From the NCBI GenBank assembly GCA_021773015.1, contig JAJFKW010000004.1:434001-498000 (forward strand): a DNA stretch of 64,000 nucleotides. The letters run 5' to 3'. Of the stretch, positions 20,463 to 31,132 are shown in pieces. The translations under genes and the position numbers were made by a program. The notes below the pieces were generated by a model. The model searched no databases, was not told the origin of the DNA, and worked only from the letters and a program-made list of their open reading frames with translations. Position 1 is the stretch's first letter, and each line of letters starts with the position of its first letter. The DNA comes from Woeseia sp. GTDB taxonomy: Bacteria > Pseudomonadota > Gammaproteobacteria > Steroidobacterales > Woeseiaceae.

Positions 20463-23312
20463 GTGATTACGTCCATCGAAATCCGCGGCGCGCGGACCCA
20501 CAACCTGCGCGATGTCAACTTGACGCTGCCTCGCGACAAGTTGATCGTATTTACCGGACTTTCGGGGTCTGGTAAATCTTCGCTCGCCTTTGACACGATA
20601 TATGCGGAGGGTCAGCGTCGCTACGTCGAGTCACTTTCTGCTTACGCGCGACAGTTTTTGTCGATGATGGAGAAGCCGGACGTTGACCATATCGACGGTC
20701 TGTCGCCTGCTATTTCGATTGAGCAAAAGTCAACATCGCATAATCCGCGATCAACGGTAGGCACGGTTACCGAGATTTATGATTATCTGCGACTCCTCTT
20801 CGCGCGCGCGGGAATACCGACGTGCCCAGACCACGGCACCACCCTGGAAGCGCAAACGGTAAGCCAAATGGTGGATCAGGTCGCGGCGATTGAAATGGGC
20901 TCTCGGCTTATGCTGCTGGCGCCGGTTATTGACAATCGCAAAGGCGAGCACGTGCAGCTTATGCAAGATTTGCAGGCGCAAGGTTTTATTCGCGCGCGCA
21001 TTAACGGCGAGGTATATGAGCTTGACGATCCGCCGACGCTGGATCTTCGCAAGAAACACACAATCGAAGCTGTCGTTGATCGATTCAAGATCAAGCCAGA
21101 CATGAAATTACGCCTTGCGGAATCCTTCGAGACCGCGTTGCGCCTCGCCGATGGGGTCGCGCGAATCGCATTCATGGAAGATCGGGACGCGAAGGAAATT
21201 GTTTTTTCCGATCGCTTTGCGTGCAATATTTGTGGCTATAGTTTGACCGAACTTGAACCGCGCCTGTTTTCCTTCAACAATCCCAGCGGCGCTTGCGCCG
21301 GATGCGACGGACTTGGCGTCAAACAGTTTTTCGATCCCGAGCGGGTCGTCGTCAATTCTGATCTTTCCCTTGCCGGCGGAGCGATTCGCGGCTGGGATCG
21401 TAAAACGACCTACTACTTCCAAATGATCCAAAGTCTAGCCGCGCACTACAAATTTGATATTGAGACACCATTCTGCGAATTGTCGGAAGAACAGCAGAAT
21501 ATTGTTTTGCAAGGTAGTGGCAAAGAGAAAATTGAATTTCGTTACGACAACTCTCGCGGTATGCAAGTTAAACAGAAGCACCGATTCGAGGGCGTCATAC
21601 CCAATTTGCAACGACGTTACCGTGAGACAGAATCATCAGCAGTTCGCGAGGAACTGTCGCGCTTTCTGAACAGCCAGGTATGTCCAGAGTGCTCTGGGAC
21701 GAGGCTCAATCGCTCTGCCAGAAATGTCTTCGTTGCAGATCACGCATTACCGCAAATCAGCGATATGTCGGTCGGCAATGCACGAGCGTTCTTTGCAGCG
21801 TTACACCTGGATGGTTGGCGTGCGACGATTGCAGACAAAATTGTTAAGGAAATTGGTGCTCGTCTAGGATTCCTAAGCGATGTCGGTCTCGACTATCTAT
21901 CGCTTAACCGTAGCGCGGAAACATTATCCGGTGGTGAGGCGCAACGTATTCGCCTTGCCAGCCAGATCGGTTCCGGTCTGGTCGGCGTGATGTACATCTT
22001 GGATGAGCCATCAATCGGGTTACATCAACGCGACAACAAGCGGCTGCTCAATACACTGATTCATTTGCGGGATATTGGCAACACGGTGATCATTGTCGAG
22101 CACGACGAAGAGGCAATCCTTGCCGCTGATTACGTCGTCGATTTGGGACCGGGCGCTGGCGTACATGGTGGCGAGATCGTAGCCGAGGGCTCACCAGCGG
22201 CGATTCAGGCGAGTTCCAAATCGTTAACCGGACAATATTTATCTGGAAGGCGCGCCATTGCCGTGCCGGATAGCAGAACATCGCAGGACAAGAAGCGACA
22301 ACTCGTCATCAAAGGCGCGCGCGGTAACAATCTGAAGGGCGTCAACGCATCAATCCCCGTTGGCTTGATGACCTGTATTACGGGCGTATCGGGCTCCGGA
22401 AAATCGACGCTAGTCAACGACACCTTATACAAAGCGGTCGCCGACAAGCTGAATCGGAGCAATCGAAATCCGGCGCCACATGACGATATCTCGGGCATGG
22501 ATCTAGTCGATCGCGTTATCGACATCAGTCAGAGCCCGATAGGTCGCACGCCGCGATCCAATCCAGCAACCTATAGCGGCTTATTCACACCCATTCGTGA
22601 ATTGTTCGCCGGCACCCAGGAAGCGCGTTCGCGCGGCTATATGCCTGGCCGCTTCAGCTTCAACGTCAAGGGTGGCAGATGTGAGGCCTGCCAAGGTGAC
22701 GGCGTAATCAAAGTTGAAATGCATTTTTTGCCGGATGTATACGTCCCATGTGATGTTTGCCGTGGCAAGCGTTATAACCGTGAGACATTGGAAATACGCT
22801 ACAAGGGTAAGAACATTACCGAAGTTCTTGAAATGACCGTCGAGGATGCGTTTGATTACTTCCGCAATGTCCCAGTCATAGCAAAGAAACTACAAACCCT
22901 GCTGGACGTCGGCCTCTCATACATTCGACTTGGCCAGAATGCGACAACACTATCCGGCGGTGAAGCGCAGCGCGTCAAACTTGCTAAAGAATTATCGAAA
23001 AGAGATACCGGCAGCACGTTATACATCCTTGACGAGCCGACCACCGGTTTGCATTTCCATGACATCCAGCAGTTATTGGTTGTTTTGCATCGGCTACGCG
23101 ATAAAGGAAATACTGTCGTGGTCATCGAACACAATCTTGACGTCATCAAAACGGCAGATTGGCTTATCGACCTAGGTCCGGAGGGCGGCGATGGCGGTGG
23201 TGAAATTATTGCGACGGGCACTCCAGAAAACGTTGCGGCTAACGCAGCATCATTTACCGGTCAGTATCTGAAACCGCTGCTGAATGGCGTACGAGAAAAA
23301 CGCAGCGCTTAG
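20463..23312 (+). CDS. uvrA: UvrABC excinuclease subunit A
   Basis: Damage-recognition ATPase of nucleotide excision repair. I chose the GTG at 20463, which gives the standard N-terminus ([19 protein letters not shown]) and 949 residues (E. coli 940). Two ABC modules are visible: Walker [10 protein letters not shown] near residue 32 and GVSGSGKST near 645, with signatures [12 protein letters not shown] and [12 protein letters not shown]. Zinc-finger cysteines are present in CNICGYS ... CAGCDGLG and in CEACQGDG ... CDVCRGKRY. It is divergent from the MFS gene and its 3' end overlaps the convergent ATP-grasp gene by 4 bp. Confidence 0.97.
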   Translation: MITSIEIRGARTHNLRDVNLTLPRDKLIVFTGLSGSGKSSLAFDTIYAEGQRRYVESLSAYARQFLSMMEKPDVDHIDGLSPAISIEQKSTSHNPRSTVGTVTEIYDYLRLLFARAGIPTCPDHGTTLEAQTVSQMVDQVAAIEMGSRLMLLAPVIDNRKGEHVQLMQDLQAQGFIRARINGEVYELDDPPTLDLRKKHTIEAVVDRFKIKPDMKLRLAESFETALRLADGVARIAFMEDRDAKEIVFSDRFACNICGYSLTELEPRLFSFNNPSGACAGCDGLGVKQFFDPERVVVNSDLSLAGGAIRGWDRKTTYYFQMIQSLAAHYKFDIETPFCELSEEQQNIVLQGSGKEKIEFRYDNSRGMQVKQKHRFEGVIPNLQRRYRETESSAVREELSRFLNSQVCPECSGTRLNRSARNVFVADHALPQISDMSVGNARAFFAALHLDGWRATIADKIVKEIGARLGFLSDVGLDYLSLNRSAETLSGGEAQRIRLASQIGSGLVGVMYILDEPSIGLHQRDNKRLLNTLIHLRDIGNTVIIVEHDEEAILAADYVVDLGPGAGVHGGEIVAEGSPAAIQASSKSLTGQYLSGRRAIAVPDSRTSQDKKRQLVIKGARGNNLKGVNASIPVGLMTCITGVSGSGKSTLVNDTLYKAVADKLNRSNRNPAPHDDISGMDLVDRVIDISQSPIGRTPRSNPATYSGLFTPIRELFAGTQEARSRGYMPGRFSFNVKGGRCEACQGDGVIKVEMHFLPDVYVPCDVCRGKRYNRETLEIRYKGKNITEVLEMTVEDAFDYFRNVPVIAKKLQTLLDVGLSYIRLGQNATTLSGGEAQRVKLAKELSKRDTGSTLYILDEPTTGLHFHDIQQLLVVLHRLRDKGNTVVVIEHNLDVIKTADWLIDLGPEGGDGGGEIIATGTPENVAANAASFTGQYLKPLLNGVREKRSA

Positions 23313-24184
23313 GTCGTTACAAATTCGTCAAATGCGGATGCAAAGCGGGCGGCCGATCCGGGCTGCATGCGCAAATAAAGCGATGGCTCGATTAATTCCA
23401 GCTCCATCACCATGATGACGCCATCGACGTCGCGCACGAAATCACAGCGCGCATAAAGCGGTGACGGCCGCACCAAATTCAACGTTTTTCGTGCTGCCGC
23501 TTTGAACGGCTCTGGTGGATCCAGCAATGAAAGTTGCGCCCCATGTTCTTCTTGAACTCGAAAATCTCCGCTCTTCGGAACTTTTCGAATCGCGTGACTG
23601 TATTCGCCGCCAATGTAAAACAATGATAACTCGCCGTCGCTAGTGATTGACGAAATATATCTCTGCACGATAAGCGGGCGATCTTCAAATACCTCACGCA
23701 ATTCCTCGTGTACCGACGTGGAAGTGCCACGACTTAACAAGTACGTATTACTCGCATTCGTGCTGACTACGGGTTTGACGATAATTTGCTCACAGCCCAG
23801 CTGATCGCACAATTCGTCAATGTTTTGCTCATTAAAGTCTTCGAACCAGAAGCTTGGCACGATATCGACGCCGCCAGATTGCAAATCGCGCAGATAGGTC
23901 TTCGCAATATTCCAGCGAACGGTTTCCAAGGCATTGACTAGCTGTGCTCCAGATCGGTCAATTTGCTCGAGGATACTCAGGAAGAGATTTGCATCCTCCG
24001 GATAGTCCCAAGGTGTGCAGATGTACACAGCCTCAAAATGATTCCAATCAACATCGGCACGCCGCCATGGGATGGATTCCACGCTCCATCCCAACTCGCG
24101 CAGGTGCGGAATCGCAAGATCGGCATCGATATACCAGCCTTCTGTGCTTTCCATCGTTAGGAACGCACATCGTCGTTCGCTCAA
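23309..24184 (-). CDS. ATP-grasp family protein of unknown substrate
   Basis: A protein of about 291 residues whose N-terminus ([12 protein letters not shown], then two-part [11 protein letters not shown]) and later segments resemble the ATP-grasp group related to RimK and glutathione synthetase. ATP-grasp features include [26 protein letters not shown], a [21 protein letters not shown] loop and the terminal metal-binding [10 protein letters not shown] ... [12 protein letters not shown]. Such enzymes join a carboxylate to an amine using ATP; the substrates cannot be told. The TTG at 24182-24184 has an AGGTGG Shine-Dalgarno 7 bp upstream; a GTG at 24247 gives 21 extra residues without a ribosome site. 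Convergent with uvrA, 4 bp overlap. Confidence 0.82.
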   Translation of the reverse strand: MSERRCAFLTMESTEGWYIDADLAIPHLRELGWSVESIPWRRADVDWNHFEAVYICTPWDYPEDANLFLSILEQIDRSGAQLVNALETVRWNIAKTYLRDLQSGGVDIVPSFWFEDFNEQNIDELCDQLGCEQIIVKPVVSTNASNTYLLSRGTSTSVHEELREVFEDRPLIVQRYISSITSDGELSLFYIGGEYSHAIRKVPKSGDFRVQEEHGAQLSLLDPPEPFKAAARKTLNLVRPSPLYARCDFVRDVDGVIMVMELELIEPSLYLRMQPGSAARFASAFDEFVTT

Positions 24185-24306
24185 GAACACTCCACCTATT
24201 GTCGCTTGGACACCACATATATCGTAACGCCCGACTGGGTCGTTCACGCATTAGGCCGATCATACGGTTAATCAGCGAAAGTGAGAAGCGAATAACCCAA
24301 ACCGTC

Positions 24307-25134
24307 CTATGCAGCTATTTCGTAGCTCGGCACAAGCCTCGCAAAAACATGTTCGGCAAATATTGGGTCAATTACTCTTGCCATAGTTGTTGGGCCCATG
24401 TGGTCCGCACCTTCGATAACAACTTCTTCAACGTTCGGCAACACGCTCGAAAGCACCGAAATAACTTTTCTGGCGGTAGCTCTGGTTTCTGTCCCACAGA
24501 TTAGGCGCACGGGAATACCCAAAGCGGCAAAGTCTTCTGCAACGACCTTCGCCGACAGGATCGCGTCAAACTCTGCAACAACCTTTGGCATTAGACGCGC
24601 AAAGCGACGCTTTCTCTTTAGCGGTAGACGCGCCCAAATGCCTTCGCCAGACCAATATTCGATAAATCGTTTTGCAGCAAACCATCGTCCGATAGGTGAC
24701 GTGACGTTTTCATTGACGTAACGGCTAATCTGCAGAATCTCTTGCGCTTCCGGTGACGATAAACCATTGGCGAACAGCAACAGGAATTGTGCCGGTTCGT
24801 AAAGCGTCAGGCTGGCAACGCGTTCCGGGTACGCTAAAGCAAACTGCAACGCGGTGGCAGCACCATAAGAATGGCCGATGAGGTGCAAAGGGCCGCCAAC
24901 TTTGCCGGTTTGCGATTGAATTTGGCGTACGACGTTATCTACCTCTTGGGTGAATCCGAAGCGCCCGTTTTTTTTGTAGGTGCCCGCCTCGCCATAGCCG
25001 ACTAGATCCGGCGTTATCGTCCGTACACGACCGTCCAGCAACTTTCGAAGCGAATTCCACTGCCCTTTCGAGCTTGCGCTGGCGTGCAAGCAAACGGCGA
25101 GCGGCTGGTTGTTTTGGATGTCTGACGCGTTCAT
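24307..25134 (-). CDS. Alpha/beta hydrolase
   Basis: A 275-residue alpha/beta-fold hydrolase. The nucleophile elbow is GHSYGAATAL (Ser near residue 90), the acid lies in the RLICGTETRAT region and the catalytic His in EGADHMGPTT near the C-terminus; the oxyanion region is LAVCLHASASSKGQW. The ATG at 25134 has a strong AGGAGT Shine-Dalgarno 8 bp upstream, so the longer reading to 25296 is rejected. It probably acts on a small ester or similar substrate. It lies 305 bp downstream of a CadC-type regulator gene, which may or may not control it. Confidence 0.88.
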   Translation of the reverse strand: MNASDIQNNQPLAVCLHASASSKGQWNSLRKLLDGRVRTITPDLVGYGEAGTYKKNGRFGFTQEVDNVVRQIQSQTGKVGGPLHLIGHSYGAATALQFALAYPERVASLTLYEPAQFLLLFANGLSSPEAQEILQISRYVNENVTSPIGRWFAAKRFIEYWSGEGIWARLPLKRKRRFARLMPKVVAEFDAILSAKVVAEDFAALGIPVRLICGTETRATARKVISVLSSVLPNVEEVVIEGADHMGPTTMARVIDPIFAEHVFARLVPSYEIAA

Positions 25135-25439
25135 CGTGATACTCCTGATCGTTGGCCCGGGCAATGCCCTTGTTGTTGATGACGAGTATCCAGATGTGCC
25201 TGCAAGGTGTCCTGACGGACCGGTGACCGATGTCTGACGATTCAATGACCGTTGTATTTGATACCATCTGTGCTGGTATTTATAATACAAAAACAAATAC
25301 TTACAGTTTTCCGAGCCATCAATGACCGGCGCGCAGAATGGCGAGTAAATACTGGCTGTCGGCGTGAATTCTGGCCACTTATGGCCAACGGTGTAGCGAT
25401 GGCGCGCAGCCGAAGGCAGATAGCGGTGACGAATACCGC
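25135..25439. promoter_or_regulatory. Upstream region of the hydrolase gene with palindrome
   Basis: The 305-bp gap lies between the 3' end of the regulator gene and the hydrolase start. At 25276-25288 there is an AT-rich palindrome, GTATT-nnn-AATAC, on which a minus-strand TATAAT-like element overlaps. This is a plausible operator/promoter for the hydrolase, perhaps for the neighbouring winged-helix regulator. Only the palindrome is seen; the rest is inference. Confidence 0.3.
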
Positions 25440-27488
25440 CTATTTGAGCGTTGGCAAGCCCACTTTTGCCAACAAAGCGCCAAACCGTGGGTCGTCGTAG
25501 ATTGGCTCAAAACTAGCCGATGACAGCAGCTCTGCCAGACCTGGATCGCCCTTGGCAAATGCTCTATCGAGCCAATCGAATGCGGAATCTGGCTGTCGCC
25601 ACTGAGCAAAAACCTCAGCAATCTGAAAGGTAGCACCGTCGGCGTCGATTGCGATCAACCGGTCCAGCGCCGTGCGCGCCTGCTCCGTTCGCCCAAGGTG
25701 ATGGTATGCAATAGCGGATATGGACAGTCGAAGATACTCGTATTCCTCGTCGGCGATTCGACTCAGCACTTCCGCGTACGACTGATTGCGTAAATTCCAT
25801 AACGACTCGAGCCAGGGTAGATCGCCGTTTTCTGGAAACTGCTCGTGCATCTGGTCCAGGACCTCGCGAGCAGCGGGTAGTGCATTCACTCTAATCAGGC
25901 GAATCGCAAGCGATGCGTTAGCACCGGCGGACAATGGGTCGAGGTCCCTCGCAATGGTCGCCTCCAGGACGGCATCTTCAAACTCGCCAATTTTGCTGAG
26001 GAAGCGCCCATACGCCGAATGCGCCTCCGCGTTTCCCGGATGTAGTGCCATGGCCTTCTCGAATGTCTTGCGCGCCTGCTCAAATTGCCAATAGTGGCGG
26101 TGCTGTATCTCGGCGAGTTGCACGTAGGCCTCCGAATACTCGCTGTCAATCGACAATGCCTGGCGAATGAGCGCAACAGCTTCGTTGAATGATAACTCTC
26201 GCGGGATCGAACCCATTGTGGCGCGCTGAAACTTGGTATTGGCAAGACCTAACAACGCTTCTTTGTAAAGCGGGTCGATCTGCAGGGCAGATTCGAATAA
26301 GGCGGATGCACGCGCCAGACTGTCGGCATTACGGAGCCCGCGTTGATGCACTGCTTTTAGAAAAAACTCGTACGCTCTTGGATCTTGCTGCCGTCGATGG
26401 ACGTTGGCAAGCTGACTCGCGAATGCGGTCTCAAGCTGTTCCACGCAGGAGCGCGCTATATCGTCTTGAATTTCGAAAATATCGCCAAATTCTCGATTGT
26501 AGGTTTGCGACCAAAGGACTGATCCATCAACTGTACTGACCAGGCGCGCGGTAATTCGTAGCATCTCGGCCGAACGCTGAACGGAGCCCTCAACGACGTT
26601 GGCCACGTTCAGCTGTACGCCTATTTCCGAATGTGGTGTATTGGTACCGCGAAACTTCGACGCTGATGCACGACCGATTATTTTTAGCCCATTTACGCCT
26701 GCCAAAGCCTGCGACAGCGTCTCCGTCATGCCATCGGGAAACCAATCAAACGATTCATCGGCGGTTAGATTTTCGAATGGCAATACGACTATCGAATTCG
26801 CGTCAATGGACTGTTCGAGGGCAGGTACACTTTCGGCACGCCATAACCCCAAAGCCGCAAGCCCAACGCCGAAAATCATACTCCATACCAATGGTCGCCA
26901 GTGGAGCCGCTCGGCCATTGAGATATTGGTGCCGACTGACGTTGCTTGGCCGTCCCCAGCGACTTTTTCAACCTCTGCATCGAATCGATAGCCGTGTGAA
27001 TGAACTGTCTTAATCAATTCGACACTAATACCGTTGTCACGAAAAATACTCCGCGCACGTTTCACGGACTGCGTTAGCGAACCCTCCGTCACTACAACGG
27101 ATGGCCAAACTTTCTCAAACAACTCATCCTTGCCGACTGCCCGCCCGCGCTCCCGCACCAGGTATTCAACAAGATCGAATACCCGCGGTTGCATCTCCAC
27201 TGGCCGACCTTCGAAACGAATTTCGCGACCAACTGGGTCAAGAACACAATTTTCAAACCGATAGACCTGCGTAGCGCTGTCATCAGCGGCAACGTTTGGA
27301 AACGGCCGGAACAGTGCGTAAGTCAGATATGCGGCCACTGGCAGCGCGGCCATGAACAGATTGTAGGGCCAGTTCGCAGTACTTGACGATGTCGCGAGTA
27401 TGCCGCCGAGAATTAACGCTAATACTAGAATCGCGCCCGCAACGAATTGCGCCGCACTCCACGTCTTCAGGTCGCTAAGCAACTTCAT
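25440..27488 (-). CDS. Membrane-anchored winged-helix regulator with TolB-like and TPR domains
   Basis: A 682-residue protein of the CadC/ToxR-like one-component class. Two membrane helices (about 15-33 and 42-60) come first, then an OmpR/CadC winged-helix DNA-binding domain (about 76-172, ending TVHSHGYRFDAEV), a third membrane helix (about 199-217), a TolB/FlgO-like domain (about 231-355, beginning SIVVLPFENLTADES), and a long TPR region to the C-terminus. The odd number of helices puts the DNA-binding domain in the cytoplasm and the TolB-TPR part in the periplasm, as in CadC. The two extra N-terminal helices are unusual. Its ATG shares one base with the stop of the lipase-like gene, so they are coupled. 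Confidence 0.85.
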   Translation of the reverse strand: MKLLSDLKTWSAAQFVAGAILVLALILGGILATSSSTANWPYNLFMAALPVAAYLTYALFRPFPNVAADDSATQVYRFENCVLDPVGREIRFEGRPVEMQPRVFDLVEYLVRERGRAVGKDELFEKVWPSVVVTEGSLTQSVKRARSIFRDNGISVELIKTVHSHGYRFDAEVEKVAGDGQATSVGTNISMAERLHWRPLVWSMIFGVGLAALGLWRAESVPALEQSIDANSIVVLPFENLTADESFDWFPDGMTETLSQALAGVNGLKIIGRASASKFRGTNTPHSEIGVQLNVANVVEGSVQRSAEMLRITARLVSTVDGSVLWSQTYNREFGDIFEIQDDIARSCVEQLETAFASQLANVHRRQQDPRAYEFFLKAVHQRGLRNADSLARASALFESALQIDPLYKEALLGLANTKFQRATMGSIPRELSFNEAVALIRQALSIDSEYSEAYVQLAEIQHRHYWQFEQARKTFEKAMALHPGNAEAHSAYGRFLSKIGEFEDAVLEATIARDLDPLSAGANASLAIRLIRVNALPAAREVLDQMHEQFPENGDLPWLESLWNLRNQSYAEVLSRIADEEYEYLRLSISAIAYHHLGRTEQARTALDRLIAIDADGATFQIAEVFAQWRQPDSAFDWLDRAFAKGDPGLAELLSSASFEPIYDDPRFGALLAKVGLPTLK

Positions 27489-28219
27489 CAGATCGCAAGA
27501 CGACCGAAGTGCAAGAAATTCTTGACCATACCGATGACCTGTTCGTTTTTCATTATGAACGCGTGGCTGACCTTAACCAGCGCAAAATCGGACATGCCCG
27601 CTAGCTTGGTATCTTCGACCGATACTTTTCCGTCGTCCGGATTTGTCAAAATCGCAGAGGTTATCGGATCTATCGTCTGACTTCCCGCAATCACAGCGAA
27701 TTCGAAATCTGGCGCCTTGAGTGACAGCGGTACGCTTTCCCGCCCTTTGCCTAACTGTTTGCCCGCAGGACCATTGATAATTTCAAATCCGGGCAGGATT
27801 CGCATCTTGTCTGCGGCGATGCTGCCTTTGTTCGGCGGGCCCAACATCACGACCCGACCCAGCCGTTCAATCGGCTGGTTTGCCAGATACTGGCGGACAA
27901 GAATTCCCCCTAGCGAGTGCGTGACGAAATGTACGCTGCCGGTGGCCCCCAACGTTGCACAATTCTGCAATCCTGCATCGATAGCCAGCGGCGCCAATGT
28001 TTCGATGGGATATTCCCTGGAAGGGTAAGACTCGTTGGCGACCCGATAGCCGTCGGACTCCAGCGCTAACTGCATTTTTTTCATAGAGGATGACGTGCGC
28101 GCCAACCCGTGCAACAAGATAACGCAATCCGGCGGGGACACGGGTGGCCAAGCGCGGAGTTCGCCCACCGGTAGCAGCGCAGACATCAGCACAAGCCATA
28201 TTGCGAGTTTTGAAATCAC
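27488..28219 (-). CDS. Exported lipase-like alpha/beta hydrolase
   Basis: A 243-residue protein with an N-terminal signal peptide (about 1-23, ending ELRAWP). The mature part starts VILLHGLARTSSSM, typical of the PGAP1/LipA-like branch, with the nucleophile elbow VTHSLGGILVRQYL and the GPPNKGS segment; the catalytic Asp and His are likely in NPDDGKVSVED and KVSHAFIM. This fits a periplasmic or secreted esterase/lipase. It overlaps the upstream acetyltransferase gene by 4 bp and the downstream regulator by 1 bp (TGATG), so the three form one operon. Confidence 0.85.
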   Translation of the reverse strand: MISKLAIWLVLMSALLPVGELRAWPPVSPPDCVILLHGLARTSSSMKKMQLALESDGYRVANESYPSREYPIETLAPLAIDAGLQNCATLGATGSVHFVTHSLGGILVRQYLANQPIERLGRVVMLGPPNKGSIAADKMRILPGFEIINGPAGKQLGKGRESVPLSLKAPDFEFAVIAGSQTIDPITSAILTNPDDGKVSVEDTKLAGMSDFALVKVSHAFIMKNEQVIGMVKNFLHFGRLAI

Positions 28220-28737
28220 TTAATTGCCAACGCCATCACCAACCGTTTCGTCATGTTCAGCCCGTCCTCTTTCTCTTCGGCAAGCATGCCGCGCAGTTCA
28301 ACGCCAACTTCCTTGTCCGCGACCTCCGCGAAACCAAGTTTCGCATACAGTGGTGCATTCCAGCTCAAGTGTCGAAAGGTGACCAGCGTCAATTTGTCAA
28401 AGTCAGCGTTTTTGGCCCAATCGATCACTGCGGCGATCAACCTAACACCGTTTCCACGGCGAGCGTGATCCGGCAGCACGGCAACCTCGTCAAGATGCGC
28501 ATTGCCGTCGACAACCGCCGCCATAGCATATCCAACCGGTTTCTGGTGTGGTCCCAAAGCGACCCACATCAATCCGCATTGTTGCGCTGCCTGAAGTCGT
28601 TCCCTATCCGTTACCAAGTAGCGAATCTCCGCTGGAAGGTCCTCTTCGGGAAATATGCTTGCAGCAGCCTGCTCGATTGCCGGAATTGCCGTAACGTGTG
28701 CGGGCTTGGCCAATGCTATCGAATATTCAGTCACCAA
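28216..28737 (-). CDS. GNAT family N-acetyltransferase
   Basis: A 173-residue GNAT enzyme. The acetyl-CoA loop is VAVLPDHARRGNGVRLI (about residues 88-104), preceded by the strand VDGNAHLDEVAVL and followed by FRHLSWNAPLYAKLGFAEV, the usual motif B. Acceptor unknown. It is the first gene of a three-gene operon with the lipase-like protein and the membrane regulator, overlapping the lipase gene by 4 bp. Confidence 0.87.
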   Translation of the reverse strand: MVTEYSIALAKPAHVTAIPAIEQAAASIFPEEDLPAEIRYLVTDRERLQAAQQCGLMWVALGPHQKPVGYAMAAVVDGNAHLDEVAVLPDHARRGNGVRLIAAVIDWAKNADFDKLTLVTFRHLSWNAPLYAKLGFAEVADKEVGVELRGMLAEEKEDGLNMTKRLVMALAIK

Positions 28738-28762
28738 AGCCTACTCAATGATGCGCTGCACG

Positions 28763-28969
28763 CTAGTAATGCGGCGGCCGCTCATCTGCAGGATCACCGG
28801 CCGCGCTACTATCTGCTAGCGAACGCAGACGCGCAACCAAGGACTCGCACAGCGCTCCCAATCTGATTAGCTGAGATTGTTGATCAGAGAGTGCCGTATT
28901 TAGGTCGGCCAGCATTTGATCCTGATGCGCCAGCTTGCTTTCAATGTCTACGAGTCGATCTTCATCCAC
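28763..28969 (-). CDS. slyX: SlyX protein
   Basis: A 68-residue coiled-coil protein of unknown function. It has the typical heptad-rich sequence DIESKLAHQDQMLADLN and the conserved C-terminal PPHY. Length matches E. coli SlyX (72). It is divergent from uup with a 96-bp gap. Confidence 0.88.
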   Translation of the reverse strand: MDEDRLVDIESKLAHQDQMLADLNTALSDQQSQLIRLGALCESLVARLRSLADSSAAGDPADERPPHY

Positions 28970-29065
28970 GCCGTTGTCCCACCAATGTTTACCAATGCGC
29001 AGACAGTAAGAGTAGCAACGTCATTGTGCAATACCAGAATAACTCCGTGTATGCTTGGCGCCGCC

Positions 29066-30973
29066 ATGACACTACTGCGATTTGAAGCAATTTCTCTTGA
29101 TTTCGGCGACCAGCGAATCCTCGTTGAAGCTGACCTCGCGATTGAACCGGGCGAGCGCATCTGTTTGATCGGTCGCAACGGCGCTGGCAAGTCCACGACA
29201 CTGAAATTGATTACTGGAGAGATCGAGGCAGATCGCGGCGAAATTGTTCGCAAAACGGGCCTGGTCGTCAGCCAGCTGGCTCAAGCGATTCCAAATGCCA
29301 TGGAACAGCATGTACACGAAGTTGTGCGTTCTGGCCTGGCTGGCGTCGAAAAACTGCTGCACGAATACCAACACTTATCTCAGCTCGATCTCGATGCTGG
29401 CGGCCTTCGTGAACTCGAGAAACTGCACAGGCAGATTGATGCGCATGGCGGTTGGCATATCGAGCAACGCGTTGAGGCGACGATTTCGGATCTTAATTTA
29501 CCCGCCGACAAACTAATGAGTCAGCTATCGGGCGGTTGGCGCCGGCGAGTGGCGCTGGCCAAAGCGCTGGTAAGGAAACCAGACTTGCTACTGCTGGATG
29601 AACCGACCAACCATCTCGACATCGTAACTATCAAGTGGCTTGAGAGCGTCATTTACTCATACGCAGGGGCCGTTCTGTTCATCACGCATGATCGCGCGTT
29701 CTTACAAAATCTTGCGACACGAATTGTCGAAATTGATCGCGGCAAGATCACTAGTTGGCCTGGAGATTTCAAAAACTTTCTGCGCCGCAAAGAAAAAGCC
29801 TTGGAGGACGAAGCTTCCGAAAACTCACGTTTTGACAAGAAACTGGAGCAAGAGGAGATCTGGATTCGTCAAGGTATCAAAGCCAGGAGAACTCGTAACG
29901 AAGGTCGTGCCAGAGCGCTGGTCGCGATGCGCCAGGAGCGCGCGAAGCGGATTAATCACACACCGGGCGCGAGAATGCATATCGAAGAGGCCGAACAATC
30001 TGGCCGCAAAGTCATTCGCGCTCGCAACGTCAACTACCGCTTTGACGATGCACCGCTGATCGATGACTTTTCGATCAAAATCATGCGCGGCGACAGAATC
30101 GGCATCTTAGGTAACAACGGCGTTGGCAAAACAACGTTACTGCGCTTGCTGCTTGGCGATCTTGAACCCCAGTCAGGCACCATAAAGCATGGTACGAATT
30201 TGGAAGTCGGCTATTTCGATCAGATGCGCGAATCCCTGGATCTCGAAAAATCCGTTGCCGAAAACGTCGGTGATGGCCGTACCTACGTTAAGCTCAATGG
30301 CAAGGATCGGCACATTATCGGATATTTGAAAGGCTTCCTATTTAGCCCGAAACGGTCTCTGACCCCGGTGAAGTCGCTGTCCGGCGGCGAGCGCAATAGA
30401 ATCATCCTGGCAAAACTCTTTACGAATGCCGCCAATCTTCTGGTGCTTGACGAACCGACCAACGATTTGGATATGGAAACGCTTGAAGTCCTGGAAGACA
30501 AACTGACGAATTACAACGGCACACTTATCGTTGTGAGTCATGATCGTGAGTTTTTGGACAACGTCGTAACCAGCACCGTGGTATTTGAAGATGGCGGCAA
30601 GATACGCGAATACGTTGGCGGCTATAGCGACTGGCTGCGGCAGGGTCATGCACTTACGGACGTAGATAATCCCAGTAGCACAAATGCGGAATCTGTAAAC
30701 GCAGCGGATCGCAAAAACCCGAAACCCAAGAAACTTGGCTATAAAGAGGCGAAGGAACTCGAACAATTGCCGGCAGCGATTGAATCGATTGAGGCAGCCA
30801 TAACGGCACTGCAGCAACGCATTGCGGCAACAGAGTTTTATGCTGGCGATGCCGAGGAGGTCCGCGGTGTATTGCAGCAGTTACAGGATCGAGAACAATC
30901 TCTGGAGAAGTCAGTAGAACGCTGGGCCGATTTAGAACAGCGACAACAGCAATACGAGGCACATCGAAAATAG
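29066..30973 (+). CDS. uup: ABC-F ATPase Uup
   Basis: Soluble ABC-F protein with two ATPase domains, implicated in ribosome function and in limiting transposon excision. Walker A motifs GRNGAGKST and GNNGVGKTT, signatures LSGGWRRRVALAK and LSGGERNRIILAK, and DEPTNHLDI/DEPTNDLDM are intact. The C-terminal coiled coil of about 75 residues (LGYKEAKELEQLP onward) with basic and acidic residues is the Uup-specific DNA-binding domain, which separates it from EttA and YheS. I chose ATG 29066 (MTLLRFEAISLDFG), giving 635 residues, the same length as E. coli Uup; upstream codons to 28916 overlap slyX and do not match. Confidence 0.93.
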   Translation: MTLLRFEAISLDFGDQRILVEADLAIEPGERICLIGRNGAGKSTTLKLITGEIEADRGEIVRKTGLVVSQLAQAIPNAMEQHVHEVVRSGLAGVEKLLHEYQHLSQLDLDAGGLRELEKLHRQIDAHGGWHIEQRVEATISDLNLPADKLMSQLSGGWRRRVALAKALVRKPDLLLLDEPTNHLDIVTIKWLESVIYSYAGAVLFITHDRAFLQNLATRIVEIDRGKITSWPGDFKNFLRRKEKALEDEASENSRFDKKLEQEEIWIRQGIKARRTRNEGRARALVAMRQERAKRINHTPGARMHIEEAEQSGRKVIRARNVNYRFDDAPLIDDFSIKIMRGDRIGILGNNGVGKTTLLRLLLGDLEPQSGTIKHGTNLEVGYFDQMRESLDLEKSVAENVGDGRTYVKLNGKDRHIIGYLKGFLFSPKRSLTPVKSLSGGERNRIILAKLFTNAANLLVLDEPTNDLDMETLEVLEDKLTNYNGTLIVVSHDREFLDNVVTSTVVFEDGGKIREYVGGYSDWLRQGHALTDVDNPSSTNAESVNAADRKNPKPKKLGYKEAKELEQLPAAIESIEAAITALQQRIAATEFYAGDAEEVRGVLQQLQDREQSLEKSVERWADLEQRQQQYEAHRK

Positions 30974-31132
30974 CTGTGATAGCCGGGACCTGATCTGACA
31001 GGCGTTTTCGCTTTGAATAGAATCTAACGACCGGTTTGCGTTCTAAAGCAGACAATGAGTTGATAAGATCAAAACAGGCCGCGAATGACGCATTGTAGCC
31101 GACCATACACGCATCAGTAGAAACTCCAAGAT

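Noticed and set aside
25135-25296. N-terminal extension of the alpha/beta hydrolase
   Set aside because: The ATG at 25134 has a strong ribosome site and the extension is not hydrolase-like.
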